A DNA stretch of 64,000 nucleotides from DATLGB01 sp964242305 (GTDB lineage Bacteria; Actinomycetota; Thermoleophilia; Solirubrobacterales; Solirubrobacteraceae), in the NCBI GenBank assembly GCA_964242305.1, contig CAXTBB010000003.1, forward strand, positions 1 through 64,000. Reading direction: 5' to 3'. Both the position numbers and the translations under genes were made by a program. The notes under the pieces are model-generated. The model had not been told where the DNA came from and made no database searches. It saw only the letters and a list, made by a program, of their open reading frames with translations. Shown here one piece after another: positions 59,348 to 64,000 of this stretch. Within the stretch, counting starts at the first letter, position 1. Each line of letters opens with the position of its first letter.

Positions 59348-59848
59348 TCACGCGAAGGTCGCGTCTCGGTAGGCGGCCAGCGCCTTCCTGGCGTGGCGAC
59401 CCAGCGGCTGCGGTTCGTGACCGGGACGGGCCCACACGTGGTCCTCGATCTCGCCGCAGCTGAGTCGCATCGCGCTCACGTCGGCGACGTCGGCGTGCAG
59501 GCACCCCAGCTGCGCAGTCGCGTGGTCGTGGGATTCGATCTCGGCGAAGTGCGTCCAGGCGGCGATCCGCAGGCCCAGCTCCTCGCGTGCCTCGCGCTCG
59601 GCCGCCGCGGCGAGGGCCTCGCCGGAACGCACGCCACCGCCCGGCAGCTCCCAGGCGCGATCCCCGTAGGTATGACGGACGAAGAGCACGCGCGCCTGGT
59701 GGCGGATCAGCAGCTTCACCCCGCGCGTCGTCGGGCGCCGGAGGAACCACCAGACCTGCAATACGCGGTAGGCGAGGCGTGTCGCCACACGACGGGCCGC
59801 GCAGACGGTGAAAAGCCTTCGCCGTTGGTTTCCGACTCCGCCGGTCAC
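59348..59848 (-). CDS. NUDIX hydrolase
   Basis: A 166-residue protein. The Nudix box is GGGVRSGEALAAAAEREARE followed by ELGL, complete with the GX5EX7REUXEEXGU pattern (about residues 70-93). N-terminal helix region (VATRLAYRVLQVWWFLRRP) may associate with membrane. Hydrolyses a nucleoside diphosphate linked to another group; in a sugar locus GDP-mannose or another NDP-sugar is a plausible substrate. Start GTG 59848. 67 bp separate it from the GT4 gene. Confidence 0.82.
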   Translation of the reverse strand: MTGGVGNQRRRLFTVCAARRVATRLAYRVLQVWWFLRRPTTRGVKLLIRHQARVLFVRHTYGDRAWELPGGGVRSGEALAAAAEREAREELGLRIAAWTHFAEIESHDHATAQLGCLHADVADVSAMRLSCGEIEDHVWARPGHEPQPLGRHARKALAAYRDATFA

Positions 59849-59905
59849 GCGGGCGGGAAGCCTATTGAAAGTAAGTCGGGCTGGTCGCCGACGGCGGGCC
59901 CGTGG

Positions 59906-61015
59906 TCACACGCGGGTCGGCGACGCTGCCTGCCGGAGCGCCGGCGGGGCCTGGGTGAGGCGTCGCGAAAGCCCGTGACCCACGGCGATCAGCGGTTTCT
60001 CGACGGTCACGTGCAGCGCGTAACAGAGGACCAGGTTGATCGCGACCGCGATGGCCATGCCGGCGAGCGCACCGGGAACCCCGGATCTGGTGTCGACCAG
60101 CCCGTCCGACGCCTTCAGCCCGAAGCCCTGGAACAGGTAGAGGCCGTACGAGAGGCGGCCGACGAGCAGGAAGGGGTGCGTCGCGAGCAACCCGATGCGG
60201 GGCCGCTCGGTGACGACGAGGCCGACCAGCAGCAGCGCCACGGACCCTTGGAAGACCACGTCGCGCAGCGTGCCGCCGCCGCGAACCGCGAACTGGGTGA
60301 CCAGGAACACCCCCACCACGACGGCGAAGGGAACCGTCTCGCCGACGCGACTCAGCCAGCGGTACGAACGCCGGTCCTGCAGCCCGATGGCGGCGGCACA
60401 GCCGATGGCCATCGCGCCGTAGCCCCCGACCAGCGGCCCGTAGCGCCAGGCGTCGACCAGGTAGGCCGCGGCGACGAACACGAGCGCGCAGACGGCGAGA
60501 CGGCCGGCCGTGCGCATGCGCAGCAGAGCGAAGCCGACGAGCGGCCAGACGAAGTAGAACTTCTCCTCCAGGCCGAGCGACCATGCCTGCGAGAACGGCG
60601 GACCAGCGAAGAGGGCCCAGTGCTCGCGGCCGTGCTCGGGGAAGAACAGCAGGTAGTAGGGGAGCTGGTCGGCCAGGGCGTCGCTGCGGTGCCCCTGGAC
60701 GCCGAAGCCGAAGATGACCAGGCAGTACGCGCCCACGGCCAGGAGATACAGCGGTGCGATGCGGAAGAGCCGGCGGACGTAGAAGCCCGCGAACCCCACG
60801 GTTCCCCGCCGGTGCTCCTCGCGCAGCAGAAGCGTGGTGATCAGGAAGCCGCTGAGGATGAAGAACATCGTCACGCCGCTGCCGCCGTTGAGGTGATCCC
60901 ACAGTGGCTGGTACGCCCCGTGGCCGACGACGACCAGGAGCACGGCGACGGCGCGCACGCCGTCGAGCACGGGCATGCGGCGACGCGACTGGAACGCCTC
61001 CCAGCTCAAGGGCAC
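59906..61015 (-). CDS. Acyltransferase family 3 (OafA-like) membrane protein
   Basis: A 369-residue protein with 10 helices. Typical blocks: LDGVRAVAVLLVVVGHGAYQ, MFFILSGFLITTLLLREEHR, YVRRLFRIAPLYLLAVG and WSLGLEEKFYFVWPLV. Such enzymes O-acetylate or succinylate glycans at the membrane. GTG 61015 chosen because the protein starts there in the usual way; TTG 61039 upstream is possible. It lies divergent from the ligase-like gene at 61083. Confidence 0.82.
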   Translation of the reverse strand: MPLSWEAFQSRRRMPVLDGVRAVAVLLVVVGHGAYQPLWDHLNGGSGVTMFFILSGFLITTLLLREEHRRGTVGFAGFYVRRLFRIAPLYLLAVGAYCLVIFGFGVQGHRSDALADQLPYYLLFFPEHGREHWALFAGPPFSQAWSLGLEEKFYFVWPLVGFALLRMRTAGRLAVCALVFVAAAYLVDAWRYGPLVGGYGAMAIGCAAAIGLQDRRSYRWLSRVGETVPFAVVVGVFLVTQFAVRGGGTLRDVVFQGSVALLLVGLVVTERPRIGLLATHPFLLVGRLSYGLYLFQGFGLKASDGLVDTRSGVPGALAGMAIAVAINLVLCYALHVTVEKPLIAVGHGLSRRLTQAPPALRQAASPTRV

Positions 61016-61082
61016 CTCGACATGCTGACACAGGACCAAACCGCCGGCGACGTCAGCGGGCGTTCATCTAGTCTGCTCGACG

Positions 61083-62708
61083 ATGAGCGCGCTCTCCCTG
61101 CGGCGCTGGTCTGTCCGCGACATGGCCCTGGTGACGGGGTTCGTGGCCTGGACGGTGCTCGTGTCGCTGACCCGGCTTGGCTTCGTGCTGGAGTCCGGGC
61201 CGGCGTGGCAGGCGCTCACCTACGGCGTTCCGGCTGTGCTGCTGGCGGCCGCCTGGCTCGAGCGCGCCGACCCCGGCATCCTCCCCCACGTCGCCGGCGC
61301 GGCGGTCTGCGTGCTGCTTGCCCTGCTGGCGCCGAGCCTCGTCTCCGACCATCCCAAGCTGGCCTTCGCGCTGCCGGGGGCGGTCATCGCCGGCATGCTC
61401 ACGCAGCGCTACGCCACGACGGCCCTCGTCGCGCTGGTGCTGTTCACCGGCATCTACGGATCGGTGGAGGCGTTCGTCGGGCTCCCGGGGGACCGAAGCG
61501 CGACGTGGGTGCTCCAGGCGCTGTGGGCGGGCGTCATCGGCCGGGCGCTGATCGGCCGCCGTGAGCACCCCGTCCGGGTCACGCCCGTGACCTTCCTGCT
61601 GGCCGGCTTCCTCGCCCTCAGCGTGATCGCGGCGGCGACGACGGACCCGAGCAGCAGCGGGATGCAGGCGCTGCACTACGCGCCGGAGTACTTCTCCGTC
61701 GTCCTGTTGATCGGCTACGGCGGCTTCAGCGCTCGCCAGATCCACGGTGCCTCGCGCGCGCTGGTGATCGTCTGCTTCGCGGTCGACGCCTACGCGGCCC
61801 TGCGCTGGGCGATCGGCCCCGCCGCCGCCGAGACGGCACTGCAGAAGACCTACCAGGACGTGATCTACAACCAGCTCACCTACTCCGGCGGGACCAAGGT
61901 CCAGGGCAGCTTCCCGAACGGGAACCTCCTCGGCCTCTGGCTCGCGTGCACGACGCCCTTCGTGCTTGCCGCGGCACTCGCCTGGAAGGGGCGCATCCGC
62001 GCCGTCGCGGTGGCGACGATGCCCCTGGCGATGATCGCGCTGCTCGGTTCGGCCCAGCGCACCGCCCTGGCCGGCCTCGTCGCCGCGCTGGCGACGGTCG
62101 TCGTCGTGCACCTGCTCTCCCGTGGGCACCGCGGACCACGACTGGGCGTCGTGCTGGCCGCGGTCATGGCGCTGATCGTCACCGCCGCCGTCGTCTACCC
62201 GGCGGTCGCCAACAATCCTGAGAAGCGCCAGCGCTACTCCAACCTCCTCACGCCCTCCCAGGACCTCCCGTTCCAGCAGCGCATTCAGAAGTGGCGCGAT
62301 GCGCTGATCGCCATCGATGGCGCGCGCTTCGGCCACGGCCTCGGTTCGGGCAACCCCAGCAACGTGGGCGGCTTCCGGTTCGCCGACATCAGCAACGTGG
62401 CCATCGACAACTCCTTCCTCGTGATCGGGTACGAGCAGGGCTTCGCGGTCATGTGCTTCTTCGCCGTCATGATGCTCGTCCTCCTCGTCGAGCTGCTGCG
62501 CTTCGCGGTCTGGACGCGCGGGCCGAGCGTCGCCGTGCTCGGCACCGCGGCCGTCGGCACGGTCGTGGCCTTGCTCGTGGAGTTCATGGCCGCGGACTAT
62601 CAGGCGGCGCCGCCGATCATGGCCGGCTGGGCGATCATCGGTCTTGGCCTGGCGGCGTTCAGCCTGCCGTCCGATGACGACTCGTCAGCCGCTCACGCCG
62701 CGCCGTAG
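61083..62708 (+). CDS. O-antigen ligase-like membrane protein
   Basis: A 541-residue protein with about 12-13 helices. External loop near residues 370-450 has the ligase pattern: FQQRIQKWRDALIAIDGARF then GHGLGSGNPSNVGGFRFADI and NSFLVIGYEQGFAVM. Third polymerase/ligase-type protein of the locus. Its 3' end overlaps the convergent kinase gene by 16 bp. Confidence 0.78.
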   Translation: MSALSLRRWSVRDMALVTGFVAWTVLVSLTRLGFVLESGPAWQALTYGVPAVLLAAAWLERADPGILPHVAGAAVCVLLALLAPSLVSDHPKLAFALPGAVIAGMLTQRYATTALVALVLFTGIYGSVEAFVGLPGDRSATWVLQALWAGVIGRALIGRREHPVRVTPVTFLLAGFLALSVIAAATTDPSSSGMQALHYAPEYFSVVLLIGYGGFSARQIHGASRALVIVCFAVDAYAALRWAIGPAAAETALQKTYQDVIYNQLTYSGGTKVQGSFPNGNLLGLWLACTTPFVLAAALAWKGRIRAVAVATMPLAMIALLGSAQRTALAGLVAALATVVVVHLLSRGHRGPRLGVVLAAVMALIVTAAVVYPAVANNPEKRQRYSNLLTPSQDLPFQQRIQKWRDALIAIDGARFGHGLGSGNPSNVGGFRFADISNVAIDNSFLVIGYEQGFAVMCFFAVMMLVLLVELLRFAVWTRGPSVAVLGTAAVGTVVALLVEFMAADYQAAPPIMAGWAIIGLGLAAFSLPSDDDSSAAHAAP

Positions 62709-64000
62709 ACGTACCCGTAGGAGTAGTAGCCGTAGTACGACGCCTCGTCGGTCGCGCGAACGCCGGTGAGCACGACGCCCGTCGGCCGGTCGGGGAAGTG
62801 CGCGAGCGCGCTCTTGGCGGCCTGGGCCTGGTCACGCGTCGTCTTCGAGGCGCGCACGCACAGGACGACGGCGTCGGCCAGGGGCAGGAGCTCGAGCGTG
62901 TCGACCACGGAGAGCAGCGGGCAGGTGTCGATGATCACCACGTCGTAGACCCCGCGCACCTCGGCGAAGAACTCCTGGCAGCGCTTGGAGCGCAGGAGCT
63001 CCGCCGGTTGCGGGGTCTGCGAACCGGCAGCGATGGCCACGACCGGAGCGGACGCGGCGGAGTCGGACGGGCGGTCGCCGTTCTCAGGGGAGGCGATCAG
63101 CGGCGCGATCTGCTGCAGCACCTCCTGTGGGTCGGCATGGCCGACGAGATAGTCGCTCAGGCCCGGGCCTGGCTCCAGGTCGGTGCGACGCGCCAGCGAG
63201 GGCCGGCGCAGATCGCTCTCCACGAGCAACGTGTGCTTGCCGGCGACGGCGTAGGCCGCCGCCAGCCCCGCCGAGACGGTGGACTTGCCCTCCTCGGGCA
63301 GGGCGCTCGTCACCAGCAGGACCTTGGGTGTGTTGTCGACGTCGAGGAACTCCACGTTGGTCCGCAGCACCCGGAAGCCCTCGAGCTGCTCCGGCGACAT
63401 CGCCGGCTGCGTCGAGCCGGGCGCGATGGAGTGACCCAGCACGGCCTCGGGCACGAATCCGACCAGCGGGAGATGCAGTTCCTCGGTCACCTCGTGGGCG
63501 GTCCGGAAGCGCCGATCCAGCGAGTCGCGCACGAACGCCGCGATGAGGCCGAGCGTCAGGCCGATCAGGAGGCCGAGCAGCGTCGTCCGCACTGGCTTGG
63601 GGGAGACGGGCGAGGTCGGGACGACCGGCGTATCCCGCAGCACCACCGGATCGGCGACGCGAGACAGCTCTTCCAGACTGGCGATCGACTCGCGCAGCTG
63701 GAGCTCCTGGAACGATGCCGTGGACTCGGCCTTACGGCGGTCGGCGAGGCGGCGCAGGACCCGGCGCTGGGCCTGGGCATCCTGCCGGAAGGTGTTCCGC
63801 ACGTCGTCCTCGGTGACGGAGATCGCGGCGCGGGCGACGGCGTTGGCGATCCGCGCGGCGTCCTCGGGCTCGCCCGCCGACGCCTGGACGATCACGAGGT
63901 TCGTGCGCGCCTCCGGCCTGGCCGTCACCGAACCGCCGAGGCCATCCTGGCGGCCGAGCAGGGCCATCGCACGCTGCGTCACCGCAGGTCGGATCAGCGT
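62693..64000 (-). CDS. BY-type tyrosine kinase, second copy (partial at the right end)
   Basis: About 435 codons inside the window, open to base 64000; the frame continues beyond a GTG at 63982 (upstream codons LIRPA are still protein-like), so the N-terminus is outside. It has the end of a Wzz-like part (AATVR-type coiled coil RRKAESTASFQELQLRESIA), helix TTLLGLLIGLTLGLIAAFVR, Walker A SALPEEGKSTVSAG and a C-terminal Tyr cluster SYYGYYSYGYVYGAA, the autophosphorylation site. With 51539-53278 it gives two kinases for one locus. Confidence 0.88.
   Translation of the reverse strand, partial: TLIRPAVTQRAMALLGRQDGLGGSVTARPEARTNLVIVQASAGEPEDAARIANAVARAAISVTEDDVRNTFRQDAQAQRRVLRRLADRRKAESTASFQELQLRESIASLEELSRVADPVVLRDTPVVPTSPVSPKPVRTTLLGLLIGLTLGLIAAFVRDSLDRRFRTAHEVTEELHLPLVGFVPEAVLGHSIAPGSTQPAMSPEQLEGFRVLRTNVEFLDVDNTPKVLLVTSALPEEGKSTVSAGLAAAYAVAGKHTLLVESDLRRPSLARRTDLEPGPGLSDYLVGHADPQEVLQQIAPLIASPENGDRPSDSAASAPVVAIAAGSQTPQPAELLRSKRCQEFFAEVRGVYDVVIIDTCPLLSVVDTLELLPLADAVVLCVRASKTTRDQAQAAKSALAHFPDRPTGVVLTGVRATDEASYYGYYSYGYVYGAA

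Overview
The window is very GC-rich, densely coded DNA of an actinobacterial type. Supporting signs are an actinobacterial integration host factor (mIHF), a six-protein Mce lipid-transport operon with two YrbE-type permeases, a PucR-type regulator, an Rv1264-like adenylate cyclase, and heavy use of GTG starts. I infer a Thermoleophilia/Solirubrobacterales-like organism; this is not proven. The assembly has one 10-N gap (18533-18542). I saw no tRNA, rRNA, CRISPR array or insertion sequence.

Layout. 1-4.8 kb: end of a surface-polysaccharide locus (GT2, O-antigen ligase-like protein, a broken GT4 gene, a secreted glycosidase-like protein). 4.7-6.2 kb: an Rv1264-like class III cyclase, a 54-residue protein and the decayed 3' end of a secreted-protein gene. 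6.3-8.8 kb: a TPP riboswitch followed by thiZ-thiX-thiY, a thiamine-precursor ABC importer. 8.9-13.2 kb: an AlkA-like glycosylase, then a fatty-acid-hydroxylase-like protein, a YghO/bacterial-ceramide-synthase-like acyltransferase and a divergent serine-palmitoyltransferase-like enzyme, together a possible sphingolipid-type pathway. 13.4-15.3 kb: mIHF, a VOC protein and two proteins of unknown function.

30.7 down to 15.4 kb: one co-directional minus-strand block of tightly spaced or overlapping genes: YrbE, YrbE, ABC ATPase, six Mce proteins, an MMPL transporter, a membrane-anchored thioredoxin-fold protein and a B3/4-domain protein. This looks like a self-contained lipid or hydrophobic-substrate transport operon. 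30.9-36.5 kb: a lipoprotein, an Hpt-REC-REC-GGDEF-REC protein, a PAP2 protein, a histidine phosphatase, a PII protein and two secreted RTX-repeat proteins. 36.7-42.0 kb: the nitrogen locus, with amt-glnK-pucR reading left and a type III glutamine synthetase reading right. A 16-bp palindrome lies before glnN and a near-copy lies at the pucR start. 42.1-43.4 kb: a lipoprotein with a duplicated DsbA-like fold.

43.4-64 kb: a large exopolysaccharide locus with three polymerase/ligase-type membrane proteins, two BY-type tyrosine kinases, a flippase, GT4 transferases, a sulfotransferase, a GDP-mannose 3,5-epimerase homologue, methyltransferases, acyltransferases, a NUDIX protein and a second secreted glycosidase-like protein. 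Eight of nine convergent gene pairs in the window overlap at their 3' ends, several through a shared CTAG. The window ends inside a tyrosine kinase gene and begins inside a glycosyltransferase gene.
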